The translations under genes and the position numbers were made by a program. Positions 1 through 7,502 of a DNA stretch of 24,207 nucleotides are shown in pieces (position 1 is the first letter of the stretch; each line of letters begins with the position of its first letter). Origin of the DNA: an uncultured Capnocytophaga sp. (GTDB lineage: Bacteria; Bacteroidota; Bacteroidia; Flavobacteriales; Flavobacteriaceae); the NCBI RefSeq assembly GCF_937936315.1, contig NZ_CALGWU010000014.1, positions 1-24,207 on the forward strand, in the 5' to 3' direction. Below the pieces are notes generated by a model. The model searched no databases and was not told the DNA's origin. It saw only the letters and a list, made by a program, of their open reading frames with translations.

Positions 1-432
1 CTTATTCCTCCCTTAGAGAGTCTCATAGAAGAATGGCAAGGGACTTGGGGGGATAGAGTTACCTACCGAGAGGAAGAGGCGAACCCCCCGAGCTTATACG
101 CCCTATTCTTGGATGCGTGGTTTGCTTTCTATAACAGATTATTTGGGTTTGCTCCCAAATTCACTGGAGCCGATGGTAAAGCTCTCAAGCAAATCATCAC
201 CTACCTGACGAGCAACTCAGCTGACGAGCAGGAAGCCCTCGCCACTTGGCAGTACCTGCTACAGAACTGGCAAAAGTTAGACGAGTTTCATCAGCGGAAT
301 ACCGATTTAAAGTACATTAATTCTCAATTAAACAAAATATTACAAAATGCAAAACGAGGTAATAGTAAGGCAAAATCAAGCGTTAGCAACGATTTCAAAC
401 AAAGAATTTTTAAGGGTTTATTCACCGAATAA
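1..432 (+). CDS. Phage early/replication-region protein, 5' truncated
   Basis: This frame is open from the first base of the window to a TAA at 430-432, so the gene starts upstream and only its last 143 residues are seen. A TTG at 109 is an internal codon, not a likely start. The visible part is helical, rich in Trp, Leu, Gln and Lys, with a stretch around WFAFYNRLFGFAPKF and a basic, Ser/Lys-rich end. That style resembles the C-terminal part of phage replication-initiator or DnaD-like proteins of Bacteroidota, but I cannot name a family. The next gene starts inside it in another frame. Function is inferred only weakly from position in the early region. Confidence 0.6.
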   Translation, partial: LIPPLESLIEEWQGTWGDRVTYREEEANPPSLYALFLDAWFAFYNRLFGFAPKFTGADGKALKQIITYLTSNSADEQEALATWQYLLQNWQKLDEFHQRNTDLKYINSQLNKILQNAKRGNSKAKSSVSNDFKQRIFKGLFTE

Positions 433-895
433 TTGCCTTATGCATAGCTCGTCACTCAAGGGAGTAAGTGACGCCTTGAGTAGGCAGACCCTCAGCCTGG
501 TGCAAATCAAAAAAGGCAAAGGAGAGGTTTTTCTCAGAAGTTATATCAGTATGTGGCTTATCTACCTCAACGAGGTTTTGAACCTAAATAATCCCCTTAC
601 GGAGGCACAGATAGAGTTATGCGCCGAGCAGATCATGGCAGATTATCATCACCTGAAGATATCGGAGTTATCGCTTATCTTCAAGAGAATTGTATCAGGC
701 GAGTGTGGCGAGCTGTATGAGCGTATCAGTATGCCTAAGATAATGAATATATTCCGACAGTATGACCAGGAGCGCACCGAGGTAGTTGTCACCCAAAACC
801 AACAAGCCCACGAACAATTTCGCTATCAGGAGAATCGAACGGAGAGCTATTCCGATGACTTGGATAGGCTTTGTAAAAAGATGAGGAAGTTTTGA
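347..895 (+). CDS. DUF6633-like phage protein
   Basis: A 182-residue protein without signal peptide or membrane segment. Its core (about residues 60-145) is helical and carries ISMPKIMNIFRQYDQER, which resembles the DUF6633-type proteins found beside replication genes in Bacteroidota phages and integrative elements. A charged tail follows. The ATG at 347 overlaps the upstream gene by 86 bp in another frame. A second ATG at 440, 8 bp past the upstream stop, would give a 151-residue product without overlap. Both starts are possible and the longer one is kept. An intrinsic terminator lies just downstream. The role is unknown; association with DNA replication is inferred from context. Confidence 0.65.
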   Translation: MQNEVIVRQNQALATISNKEFLRVYSPNNCLMHSSSLKGVSDALSRQTLSLVQIKKGKGEVFLRSYISMWLIYLNEVLNLNNPLTEAQIELCAEQIMADYHHLKISELSLIFKRIVSGECGELYERISMPKIMNIFRQYDQERTEVVVTQNQQAHEQFRYQENRTESYSDDLDRLCKKMRKF

Positions 896-917
896 TGTGT
901 CATTTTTGTTTTTATTT

Positions 918-962
918 GAACACCCGCTAAAATCCAATTTGGAAATAAGCGGGTGTTTTTTT
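918..962 (+). terminator. Intrinsic terminator after the early genes
   Basis: ACACCCGCT and AGCGGGTGT pair as a 9-bp stem around an AT-rich loop that itself contains CCAATTTGG, followed by a run of T. It closes transcription of the 347-895 gene. The promoter of the next gene overlaps its 3' side. Confidence 0.8.
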
Positions 963-969
963 AATTTTG
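938..969 (+). promoter_or_regulatory. Bacteroidota-type promoter of the small HTH gene
   Basis: TTTG at 938-941, a 20-bp spacer, then TAATTTTG at 962-969 match the Bacteroidota sigma consensus (TTTG and TAnnTTTG, usually about 19 bp apart). A transcript would start near 976, giving a leader of about 13 nt before the ATG at 989. The promoter overlaps the terminator hairpin of the upstream gene. Confidence 0.6.
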
Positions 970-988
970 CAACTTAAAAGGGAATAAA

Positions 989-1171
989 ATGGGAGCTACA
1001 ACAAAACAACAACGACGATTTACATTGCTATTCTACAATCTTATCCGAGAGGAGTACTACAAGCTCTCGGAGCAAAAAAAATACACTCATAGCTATATAG
1101 TGGCTACACTTTCAGAGAAGTTCTTTCGCTCAGAGAGAACTATTGAAAACATTATCTTCAATAGGGTCTAA
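989..1171 (+). CDS. Small helix-turn-helix-like protein, possible late regulator
   Basis: A 60-residue basic protein. Its second half (KYTHSYIVATLSEKFFRSERTIENII, quoted in two parts: KYTHSYIVATLSEKFF, then RSERTIENII) reads as a helix-turn-helix, with the second helix suited to DNA binding. Similar tiny proteins occur beside morphogenesis genes in Bacteroidota phages. It has its own promoter and no operon partner, and its stop overlaps tail-to-tail by 3 bp with the end of the minus-strand head operon. By position it could play the part of Mu Mor or C (activators of middle and late genes), but there is no clear sequence match to them. A small terminase-like or excisionase-like role is also possible. 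Confidence 0.55.
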   Translation: MGATTKQQRRFTLLFYNLIREEYYKLSEQKKYTHSYIVATLSEKFFRSERTIENIIFNRV

Positions 1172-1683
1172 TCTACTCCTACAAAAAACCTATTATCTTC
1201 GTCTTCCACCATTAAACGCACCTGAGTAGGTTCATAGTACTTCATGGCACTACTATCGTGCAATTTACATTCAAAAGTAACTTGGTATAGGTTCCCCGCG
1301 GTACCTGTATCCACTGGGGCGAAAGCTATACGACGCATAGAGCTATAGTTTCTGCCCGATGTGCCATGAAAGTTGCCAAAAAGAGCGTCTAAGCTCTTAG
1401 TAAATTCCAATGCCCCTTGTTGGTTGTAGGCCCCTTGGAAAGTATCTAAGAAAGTCTCGTAATACAAATAAAAATCAACTTGCAGGTCTACTATTTGTAC
1501 GAGTTCGCCTATATCATTGATTTGAGCGGAGCGAAAGCCAATAAATACAGCGGGTGTACCAAAGGGGTGTTCCTCGGCTAAGAAGCCTACTTGGTTATGC
1601 CAAAGGTCTATCCAGTGAATTTCGGGCATTTTCTCACTGATACGCTCAGCGAGTTCTATGTATAAGTCTTGCCAATGTTCCAT
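1168..1683 (-). CDS. Tail-completion/terminator-like protein (Mu gp37 position)
   Basis: A 171-residue soluble protein with alternating beta strands (AVFIGF, VDLQVDFYLYYET, NLYQVTFECKLHD), the style of small head-tail joining or tail-terminator proteins. It is the last gene of the minus-strand head operon. Its ATG overlaps the stop of the gpG-like gene by one base (TAATG), so the two are probably translationally coupled. In Mu the gene near this place is gp37. Assignment is by position and length; no diagnostic motif is visible. Confidence 0.5.
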   Translation of the reverse strand: MEHWQDLYIELAERISEKMPEIHWIDLWHNQVGFLAEEHPFGTPAVFIGFRSAQINDIGELVQIVDLQVDFYLYYETFLDTFQGAYNQQGALEFTKSLDALFGNFHGTSGRNYSSMRRIAFAPVDTGTAGNLYQVTFECKLHDSSAMKYYEPTQVRLMVEDEDNRFFVGVD

Positions 1684-2207
1684 TATTCAAAAGTTAAGTG
1701 TTTTTCTGCTTGTAGCATTTCCTCTATGATGAGTTTTTCCAATTGTTTGTCCAAGGTATAGCTTTCCCCTATAAACTGCCTTTTAGGAATATGAATAGTA
1801 AGGGTTTCTTTCTCGGTTAGTGCCATCCACTTGTAGCGACTATTCTGTGTCTTATAGTACATAGCCCAAAAGTATTTTCGCATTTTCTCAGTTACCCTTA
1901 CGGTGATCGTCCCCCCCTCATTGTGTATAGCCGCATAGCTCAATTTTTCCCCTGCGGAAATCACTACCCTTTCAGGGGATTGTTCGGCTATACGCAGGCT
2001 ATTCTTGAGCGTAAGCGATTGTTGTAGTGTTTTATGAGGCAACGCATCTACACGCTTTACCCAAGGGATAAATGAAGCATCGGTAAATCCTTGTTTTATG
2101 AAAGATTGTAGAAAGAAAGCACGCGCTTTTTGGGCGACCTTTGGGGATATGTTTTTAAATATCTCCCTTGCCATATTCTCAAAGTTTGGTGTCTGAAAAT
2201 TTGCCAT
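1683..2207 (-). CDS. Phage virion morphogenesis protein (Mu gpG-like)
   Basis: A 174-residue protein with the pattern of the gpG/HK97-gp10-like virion morphogenesis family: an N-terminal helical part with FFLQSFIKQGF and PWVKR, then LKNSLRI, then YAAIHNEGG near residues 91-99, and IPKRQFIGES near the C-terminus. These proteins act in tail assembly or head-tail joining. The order after MuF matches Mu (gp30, then gpG). The start ATG at 2205-2207 follows a non-coding stretch that carries a plus-strand candidate RNA, so this gene and the last one may depend on read-through from MuF; I see no minus-strand promoter here. Confidence 0.8.
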   Translation of the reverse strand: MANFQTPNFENMAREIFKNISPKVAQKARAFFLQSFIKQGFTDASFIPWVKRVDALPHKTLQQSLTLKNSLRIAEQSPERVVISAGEKLSYAAIHNEGGTITVRVTEKMRKYFWAMYYKTQNSRYKWMALTEKETLTIHIPKRQFIGESYTLDKQLEKLIIEEMLQAEKHLTFE

Positions 2208-2230
2208 AAATAAAATTTAAATCATTTTTA

Positions 2231-2261
2231 TTTGCTATTTAAAAAATATTTTGTACTTTTG
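2231..2261 (+). promoter_or_regulatory. Plus-strand promoter inside the minus-strand head operon
   Basis: TTTG at 2231-2234, a 19-bp spacer, then TACTTTTG at 2254-2261: an exact match to the TTTG-N19-TAnnTTTG Bacteroidota promoter. No plus-strand protein gene follows. A transcript would start near 2268 and run into a structured, GC-rich segment and a terminator-like hairpin. Confidence 0.65.
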
Positions 2262-2267
2262 CGGTGT

Positions 2268-2370
2268 AATAGGCTATCCTTTACAACTCGCGGGGGGAGG
2301 GCGCTCCTGCCGCTACCAGAGTAAAGCCTTGATGTTTAATTTATTAGACATTAAGGCTTTGCTTATTTTA
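2268..2370 (+). ncRNA. Candidate structured small RNA, about 100 nt
   Basis: No ORF is visible here, yet the segment downstream of the 2231-2261 promoter is highly structured. CTTTAC (2279-2284) pairs with GTAAAG (2321-2326). Inside lies a GC-rich hairpin: GCGG (2290-2293) with CCGC (2310-2313), and GGAG (2296-2299) with CTCC (2304-2307) around a GGCG loop. A 13-bp hairpin with one G-U pair (2323-2335 with 2348-2360) ends it, followed by a U-containing tail. GTAAAG overlaps the first arm of the last hairpin, so the two helices exclude each other in part. Orientation is opposite to the surrounding genes. The RNA is inferred from promoter plus structure only. Confidence 0.5.
2323..2370 (+). terminator. 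Terminator-like hairpin ending the candidate RNA
   Basis: AAAGCCTTGATGT (2323-2335) pairs with ACATTAAGGCTTT (2348-2360), 13 bp with one G-U pair and a 12-nt loop. The following GCTTATTTTA is only moderately T-rich, so termination may be partial. On the minus strand the same hairpin lies just past the MuF stop codon but is not followed by T. Confidence 0.5.
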
Positions 2371-3604
2371 ATGATTTTAGCTTTTCAACTACTTTTAAAT
2401 AGTCTTTAAATAACTCTTCTTTTGTGAAAGAAATAGCTCTATTTCCATTGATAAAGTACATTTCTTTCAAAAAATCAGCTCCTTTATAGTTCATTATCTT
2501 ACCTTTCAGATGTTTTGTAATATCAGTTGCAGACCAACCTTTAAACTCAGTAATATCATACACAATAGTTCCTACTCCTTGTGCTTTTGCGTATTCTAAA
2601 TTCTTTTTGATTCCTGTGTAAGATATAGACTCTTTTCTGTCGGCTATATTTCCTTTTATCTCATATTCTGGGTTCTTATACCCTTCAATAATTATATGCG
2701 GGCGTATATTCATACTTACGCCCAAGTTATCGGCAATAACAATAGCACTTTTAAGGTTTTTATCAAAGTCACTTTCGTCTGCAAAGGGGCTTACCTTTAC
2801 CACAGCCCCATTTTTAGCCTCATAGACTTCTGTATAGGGTGCGCTTAGTTTGCTTAGTTCAAAGGCTTTTTTGGTGTCGCTATCGGCATCTAAAGCGAGG
2901 GCAAAGTAAGGGTGAGGTTTGCCTTGGTTTGTATTATCCTCTTTGAACACTTGCCCACTAATGGCTACATTACCCCGAAACTCTTTAGGAAAGTCCTTAT
3001 CGCTAAGAGTATTAGGGGCAATGCGTTCCTGTGAAGCAGGTTCGGCTGTCTGGACTACGTAGCATCGACAACGCCAGCCATTGGGTGGGTAGCATACTTT
3101 CCAAAAGTTGCTGTCAATAGGAGCTATAAATCCGTCTAACAGTTGGTGGCTCTCCCTTACTTTGTTGTCCTTTACAGTCATATACTTTAAGTTAGGGTAG
3201 ATGTCCTTCATACGCATATATTCCTGCCAATTAGCAGCGTGGTAGCCCGCTTGTTTGGCTGTTTGCCACTCAGCTTGAAGGTAGTTCTTGTTGTACTTAG
3301 GGTTTAGCTTCTGTACTTCTTGTAGGAATGTTTGCCAGTTCTTACCTTTGTCCGAACGTAAGATTTCATTTATCTGCTCAAGGAGTACATAGTTTTTTGC
3401 CCTGCTAAACTTGTATAGGTTACGCTGCATTTGGAGTACTTCGGGTGAGATAGCTCCCGTTTGTTTATTCACCTTGAAGTTTTCTTTGCCAAAGCCCTCC
3501 CACATAGCTCCATTAAGTTCTTTGTAGGTTTCTAAAATATAGCCGTCGGATAGTTCTCCTTTTTTGAGGGTGCCATTGTATCTATCTTTGGCAATTTGTT
3601 CCAT
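2363..3604 (-). CDS. MuF-type head morphogenesis protein with nuclease-toxin-like C-terminus
   Basis: A 413-residue protein. Residues 1-185 form a MuF (Mu gp30-like) minor head protein ending in the family mark VCYPPNGWRCRCYVVQ (about 170-185). Residues 270-413 look like a separate domain: RPHIIIEGYKNPEYEIKG, then NIADRKES and GIKKNLEYAKAQGVGTIVYD, with P312-E313 and D322-x-K324 in the arrangement of a PD-(D/E)xK nuclease core, similar in style to CdiA C-terminal tRNases and other polymorphic toxin tips. The DNA for this part is AT-richer (2401-2460 has 16 G/C in 60, against 27 in 60 at 2881-2940), which suggests a swapped module. MuF proteins with toxin tips are known in temperate phages. 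No immunity gene is visible next to it. The frame stays open upstream of the ATG (see 3605-3772). Confidence 0.75.
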   Translation of the reverse strand: MEQIAKDRYNGTLKKGELSDGYILETYKELNGAMWEGFGKENFKVNKQTGAISPEVLQMQRNLYKFSRAKNYVLLEQINEILRSDKGKNWQTFLQEVQKLNPKYNKNYLQAEWQTAKQAGYHAANWQEYMRMKDIYPNLKYMTVKDNKVRESHQLLDGFIAPIDSNFWKVCYPPNGWRCRCYVVQTAEPASQERIAPNTLSDKDFPKEFRGNVAISGQVFKEDNTNQGKPHPYFALALDADSDTKKAFELSKLSAPYTEVYEAKNGAVVKVSPFADESDFDKNLKSAIVIADNLGVSMNIRPHIIIEGYKNPEYEIKGNIADRKESISYTGIKKNLEYAKAQGVGTIVYDITEFKGWSATDITKHLKGKIMNYKGADFLKEMYFINGNRAISFTKEELFKDYLKVVEKLKSLK

Positions 3605-3772
3605 TACCTTTAGCCAACCTGTAAGGTCTAAGGCGTGGGTATCGTGCGCGCACTCGCAGTGGCTATGGGTATAAAGTTCCTCCGCGCGTAAAAGAGCTCG
3701 ACGCAGTTGCCAACGCTCGTTTAGGGTGTTATCGTATAGGCTTTTTTTTTTGAGCCTTCCACTGGTGGAAGG
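3605..3772 (-). other. Coding-like stretch between portal and MuF, reached by a -1 slip on A10
   Basis: On the minus strand the portal frame reads TCA AAA AAA AAA GCC and stops nine codons on at 3721-3723. The MuF frame is open from 3772 through this stretch to the MuF ATG at 3604, but contains no ATG, GTG or TTG. It would encode LYDNTLNERWQLRRALLRAE, then ELYTHSHCECAHDTHALDL and TGWLKV. This looks like real protein, with a Cys/His cluster that could bind zinc. Slipping back one base on the ten A (3742-3751) joins the portal to it. It may be a recoding site, an indel that broke a gene, or a homopolymer sequence error. Confidence 0.5.
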
Positions 3773-4995
3773 TTAGGGGTTTGGCTTTTTATACCTACTA
3801 TCTTAAGCCCTGTAATGGTTTCTACTTGTTCAGGGTCAAAGTCGTAATAAACACCTAATGTTTCCATCATTTTACAGAGTTTATCAGCTGTTAGAGGCTC
3901 TTCGTCGTCCCATTCAAAGCGCAAGTCTTTTAGAGGGGCATAAGCGGGTGAGAGCTTCACTAATAGCGGTATGAGCTTCTTATTGATGATATGCTTTACA
4001 AGCAGTTTGTCGCTTTGAAATCGGTAGGAAGCCAGCTCAAACTGTACCTCTACCGATCCTACAAAGCCTTTCTCGTCGGTGAGACCAGTTCCGCCTAAAA
4101 AGCGTTTAGAGATTTCGTTATCAGCACGCTTGATGAGGGTGTCAAAGACTTCGGCATTGTTGTTTTGCGAGATGTTTGGCACTTCAAACTTTTCATTGCC
4201 ACGCCCTACCATAAAGGCATTGCGTTTGAAATTTGTAGCCATTTCAAAGAGTTGATTAAGGCGTGTATCATCTTCCCTTTCCGTGGTGATAAACAGAGGA
4301 GGTACGCCGTACTTTTCAATGAAGTCAAGCCACGAACCCAAACCGAGCTTTTTGGCTAAGATAATAGGGGCGGCTAAAGCATATTGTCCTAAATCGTTGT
4401 AGTCCTTGCCTACTTGGATGTAGAAGTTAGCAAGGTTACCCTCCTTGTAAGGCGTGCCTGTAGTGTCTCCTGCCTCCTTGAGTACAATACCTTTGAGGGG
4501 GTTGAAGTAGGCTTGCCCAATCTCAGTTACTTCGGTAAGTTCGCCGTTCTCATCGGTATTAAAAAGCTCAATAAGGGTAGTGCCTTGAAACTTACTCATC
4601 AGTACGAGTTTGATAAAGTCCTGAAACCACATCGTTTCCAAAAGTTCCTTAGCCTCCTCGTTACGTTCTTTCTTAGCGTTCACGAGGCGAAAAGGTGACT
4701 GTTGTGTTTTGGCGATACGACTTTCAATCACTGAGCCAAGATGGTTGTCTTGCTCTAAGTTGTCGTATAATTGACGTAGCTTTAGCTTTTCGGGGTTATC
4801 GGGGTTAGTAGCGAGCATTACTCCCATTTTCCAATCTTGGAGGGTTTCCACCCGCAACATTTTGGCTTGGTAGCTTATGTATTGCGAAGCAGCAGTATTG
4901 GTACGTCCTGCTAATGCCATTTTGAGCATAGCAAAGGGGGCACTGGCTACAAAGTAGGCTTGTACACGGTTATAGGCTTTTTGTAAGATATTCAT
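3721..4995 (-). CDS. Portal protein, DUF935 family (Mu gp29-like)
   Basis: A 424-residue portal subunit. The DUF935 signature region is clear near residues 217-240 (LGSWLDFIEKYGVPPLFITT), preceded by the LEQDNHLGSVIESRIAKTQQ segment and followed by FKRNAFMVGRGNEKFEV and an SKRFLGGTGLTDEKG region. Portals form the dodecameric ring at one head vertex through which DNA is packaged and the tail attaches. It sits between the gp36-like gene (6 bp gap) and MuF, as expected for a Mu-type head module. Its C-terminal end is unusual: it runs into an A10 tract and stops shortly after with AYTITP, whereas a -1 slip would continue into MuF. Confidence 0.88.
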   Translation of the reverse strand: MNILQKAYNRVQAYFVASAPFAMLKMALAGRTNTAASQYISYQAKMLRVETLQDWKMGVMLATNPDNPEKLKLRQLYDNLEQDNHLGSVIESRIAKTQQSPFRLVNAKKERNEEAKELLETMWFQDFIKLVLMSKFQGTTLIELFNTDENGELTEVTEIGQAYFNPLKGIVLKEAGDTTGTPYKEGNLANFYIQVGKDYNDLGQYALAAPIILAKKLGLGSWLDFIEKYGVPPLFITTEREDDTRLNQLFEMATNFKRNAFMVGRGNEKFEVPNISQNNNAEVFDTLIKRADNEISKRFLGGTGLTDEKGFVGSVEVQFELASYRFQSDKLLVKHIINKKLIPLLVKLSPAYAPLKDLRFEWDDEEPLTADKLCKMMETLGVYYDFDPEQVETITGLKIVGIKSQTPNLPPVEGSKKKAYTITP

Positions 4996-5001
4996 TGGTT
5001 A

Positions 5002-5442
5002 TTAGATATAAAAGTCATTGTTAGTAAGGTTACCATAGAGGAAGCGTGCCGAACTTCCCTTTTGCTCATTGGCAGGAGGCTTGGGCAAATCTTCTAAAAT
5101 GTAAATGCCTTTGGAGAGCTTGTCCAACATACCCTCCGCCCATTCCTTTTGTTTCTCGGTATTGCTGTTAGGGTTATACTTGCGATAGGCGTTGCGTGAA
5201 AAGACGTCGGAGAGGACAAAGAAGGTAAGCATACGTGCCAATAGTACATTGTAGTGGGGGCGTTCTGGGTCAAAAATACGCTCCACATCATAATACCTCT
5301 TTAAAAGGGTTTTAAAGACGGCAATATGTTCGGCTTCACTCTCGGTGAGGGCCTGCTCAAAGTCTTGGCTACTCTCATCAATTGCCCTCTCAAAGGCTTT
5401 GGAAATAAGGTTTTCTTTTCGGATATAATACATAATTACCAT
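5002..5442 (-). CDS. Gp36-like (DUF1320) head-tail joining protein
   Basis: A 146-residue protein: a helical body (AFERAIDESSQDFEQALTES, then AEHIAVFKTLLKRYYDVERIF), a tail ILEDLPKPP and the end RFLYGNLTNNDFYI, which is typical of gp36/DUF1320-type proteins in Bacteroidota phages. The family is thought to act in head completion or DNA-packaging adaptor function. The ATG at 5440-5442 overlaps the end of the terminase gene by 7 bp. A second ATG at 5431-5433 lies just past the terminase stop and is also a possible start. In Mu gp36 lies after the capsid gene; here it lies between terminase and portal. Confidence 0.65.
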   Translation of the reverse strand: MVIMYYIRKENLISKAFERAIDESSQDFEQALTESEAEHIAVFKTLLKRYYDVERIFDPERPHYNVLLARMLTFFVLSDVFSRNAYRKYNPNSNTEKQKEWAEGMLDKLSKGIYILEDLPKPPANEQKGSSARFLYGNLTNNDFYI

Positions 5443-6953
5443 CTATTAAAGGTTTTCATTTTGCCCATTAGCACTTTAAAGCTATTGTTAGGCATATAGG
5501 CTTCCAGGTCGGTAGTACATATTTGGTGGGCATCAGGCCAGTCGTCGTGGGTTTTGTACTGGGGCTCTATACTCTTGAGTTGTCCTGTACCCGTTTGCAT
5601 ATCTACTGATCCTTTGAGGTTCTCGTTATAGAATACACGCCCATTCTGATAGTAAGGCTGCATACTCATAATACGGTCTATCTTACGAGTCTTATCCAAG
5701 GTACGCTTGGTAAGGTTGAGGGTAATGCCTGTTTCTTTTTCTACCTCGCGAATAGTACGCTGTACCTCATCGTTCCAAAACTGCGCTTCATACTGCCAAT
5801 GAACCACAACTCCTGCAGGTAGGTGCTTTTGAAACTGACACATCCATTCTACAGCTGCCCGCATTTTCGTCTGCCTACAAAAGGTATCAATCACGTAGAA
5901 CTTACGCTCTTTAATACCCTCGACCACTACAGCATTGTAGTCACTGGTGGCATTGCCCGCGTAGGCAATATCCCAATGTCCGATGATGTACTCCATAGTA
6001 CGAAGTTGAGGAAGTTTTACCCATTGGAATTGCTCCTCTTTAAAAATTACCCCCTCAATGTAGGGACTATTGTTATACTCGGCATTAGCAGCAAGCTCTC
6101 CAATTCCATTGTCACCATACACCAACTCATAGAAGTAGGTATCATCATATTTACCCACCCACGTAGGAGCGTAGGTTGCAGGATCATAAGCGTTTACTTG
6201 GTGTACCTTCCACTTGGGATGCTTTTCCTGTAACATTGTCTGTATCATCACAGGAGCGAAACGGTTATTTGCCTGCACAAAGCGGCGATACTTACCATCC
6301 ATAGTAGGAATAAGAGCGGTATCTATCCACTTTACTACCTCCTCTTGTCGGCGTGGGTTCTTGTTAATTTCCTTATCCTCCAAGTCGTCAGCTACGATAA
6401 AGGTAGGGCGTTTGTTTTTCACACGAAGTCCACGCGTATTTTGTCCCATACCAAGAGCCTGCCCTATAAAGCCCCCCTTGGTAATAAAGAAGCCATCTTC
6501 CCAAGTGCCCAGCTGTTTTTGCTCACCAAAGTCGGCTAAAATACGAGGGTTGGCTTCAAACTCTGCTTTAATGTCTTCCAAAAGCTGTTCGGCACGTTCA
6601 TAGCTATTACCAATAATCACCAAGTACATAGGTTCGCCTTGTAACCACAACCAAAAAGGTAGAAATATATCATTCCACACCGATTTGGCAAGCGCACGCC
6701 CCCATTGGCAAAAGCCCTTAAAAGTAGGGTTCTTTTGTACCATTTTAGCCCATTCTATCTGGAAGTCGGCACAAGGAGCATCGGCATAGTGAGGAAAATA
6801 ACGCTCTACCATTAGGCGAGGGTTTTTACGGCACGCCTCTATATTTGCCTTGCGCTCCTCTGCGGTTTCATTGGCGAAACGTGCCCCTGCACTCTTTGCA
6901 AAGGCTATTTTTTGTAAGTACCGCTCTTTGGCTATTTTGTCTTCTACTTTCAT
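5436..6953 (-). CDS. Terminase large subunit (Mu gp28-like)
   Basis: A 505-residue DNA-packaging motor with both domains complete. ATPase: GRALAKS at residues 85-91 is a Walker A of the GxxxxKS form, and TFIVADDLED at 184-193 supplies Walker B and the catalytic acid. RNase H-like nuclease: GHWDIAYAG (Asp328), SDYNAVVV (Asp338) and the late DDWPDAHQ (470-477) give the metal-binding acids. It packages DNA into proheads through the portal. It follows the small subunit by 3 bp and overlaps the gp36-like gene, so the three are one operon. The length and intact motifs argue for a functional enzyme. Confidence 0.93.
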   Translation of the reverse strand: MKVEDKIAKERYLQKIAFAKSAGARFANETAEERKANIEACRKNPRLMVERYFPHYADAPCADFQIEWAKMVQKNPTFKGFCQWGRALAKSVWNDIFLPFWLWLQGEPMYLVIIGNSYERAEQLLEDIKAEFEANPRILADFGEQKQLGTWEDGFFITKGGFIGQALGMGQNTRGLRVKNKRPTFIVADDLEDKEINKNPRRQEEVVKWIDTALIPTMDGKYRRFVQANNRFAPVMIQTMLQEKHPKWKVHQVNAYDPATYAPTWVGKYDDTYFYELVYGDNGIGELAANAEYNNSPYIEGVIFKEEQFQWVKLPQLRTMEYIIGHWDIAYAGNATSDYNAVVVEGIKERKFYVIDTFCRQTKMRAAVEWMCQFQKHLPAGVVVHWQYEAQFWNDEVQRTIREVEKETGITLNLTKRTLDKTRKIDRIMSMQPYYQNGRVFYNENLKGSVDMQTGTGQLKSIEPQYKTHDDWPDAHQICTTDLEAYMPNNSFKVLMGKMKTFNRW

Positions 6954-6956
6954 TTC

Positions 6957-7484
6957 TTAAAACTTTTTATTGGCAACCTCGTGCAGATGTTCCTCTTGAA
7001 AATCTAAGGTAAGGATATAGAGTTTCTCATCTTTGAGGCGCAAGGCTTCAAAGATACTCTCCATTACTTCTATATACATTGAAAGGGTAATTTTAGTCCC
7101 CTTTATAAGATTCTCAATACGCTTATTCCACTTAGCAATAGCGTCATCTATGGTAGCACATTCCTTACGCAAATCAAGCAGTTCCATCTGCAAAGTAGTC
7201 TTCCGCTCCTTGTCAGCGGTTTTAAGTTCAGATTCATTCTCCTTTATCTGCTCAATCACCTGTAGGCGCCTATCGGTAAGGGAGTCCACCACAAGTTGGG
7301 TGCGTTCTATGCGCTCCTTACCCGAATTGGCTTTGGCATCACGTATCTTGCGCCACTCCCCCTCAGTAGCCCATCGGTCTACTGTACGTTTATTGACGCA
7401 GAGTTGCCCTGCTATTTCCTCCGAAGATTTGCCTTGCTCAATGAAGAGAATACGCGCAGATTTCTTTTCTATTTCTTTGGCCAT
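6957..7484 (-). CDS. Terminase small subunit, HTH type
   Basis: From the ATG at 7482-7484 the product is 175 residues (MAKEIEKKSARILF...). Residues about 15-45 form a helix-turn-helix (SSEEIAGQLCVNKRTVDRWA, then TEGEWRKIRD), as in DNA-recognising small terminase subunits. A long coiled coil rich in Lys, Glu and Arg follows, suited to ring assembly. A longer reading from a TTG at 7505 is rejected because that codon lies inside the -7 element of the promoter and upstream of the probable RNA start near 7496. It is first in the minus-strand head operon, directly before the large terminase. Confidence 0.8.
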   Translation of the reverse strand: MAKEIEKKSARILFIEQGKSSEEIAGQLCVNKRTVDRWATEGEWRKIRDAKANSGKERIERTQLVVDSLTDRRLQVIEQIKENESELKTADKERKTTLQMELLDLRKECATIDDAIAKWNKRIENLIKGTKITLSMYIEVMESIFEALRLKDEKLYILTLDFQEEHLHEVANKKF

Positions 7485-7502
7485 AGTCTTATTTTTATGG
7501 TG

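Noticed and set aside
5823..6603. Plus-strand open frames opposite the large terminase
   Set aside because: Cys/Ser/Ile-rich, no recognisable motifs, fully opposite a clearly real gene.
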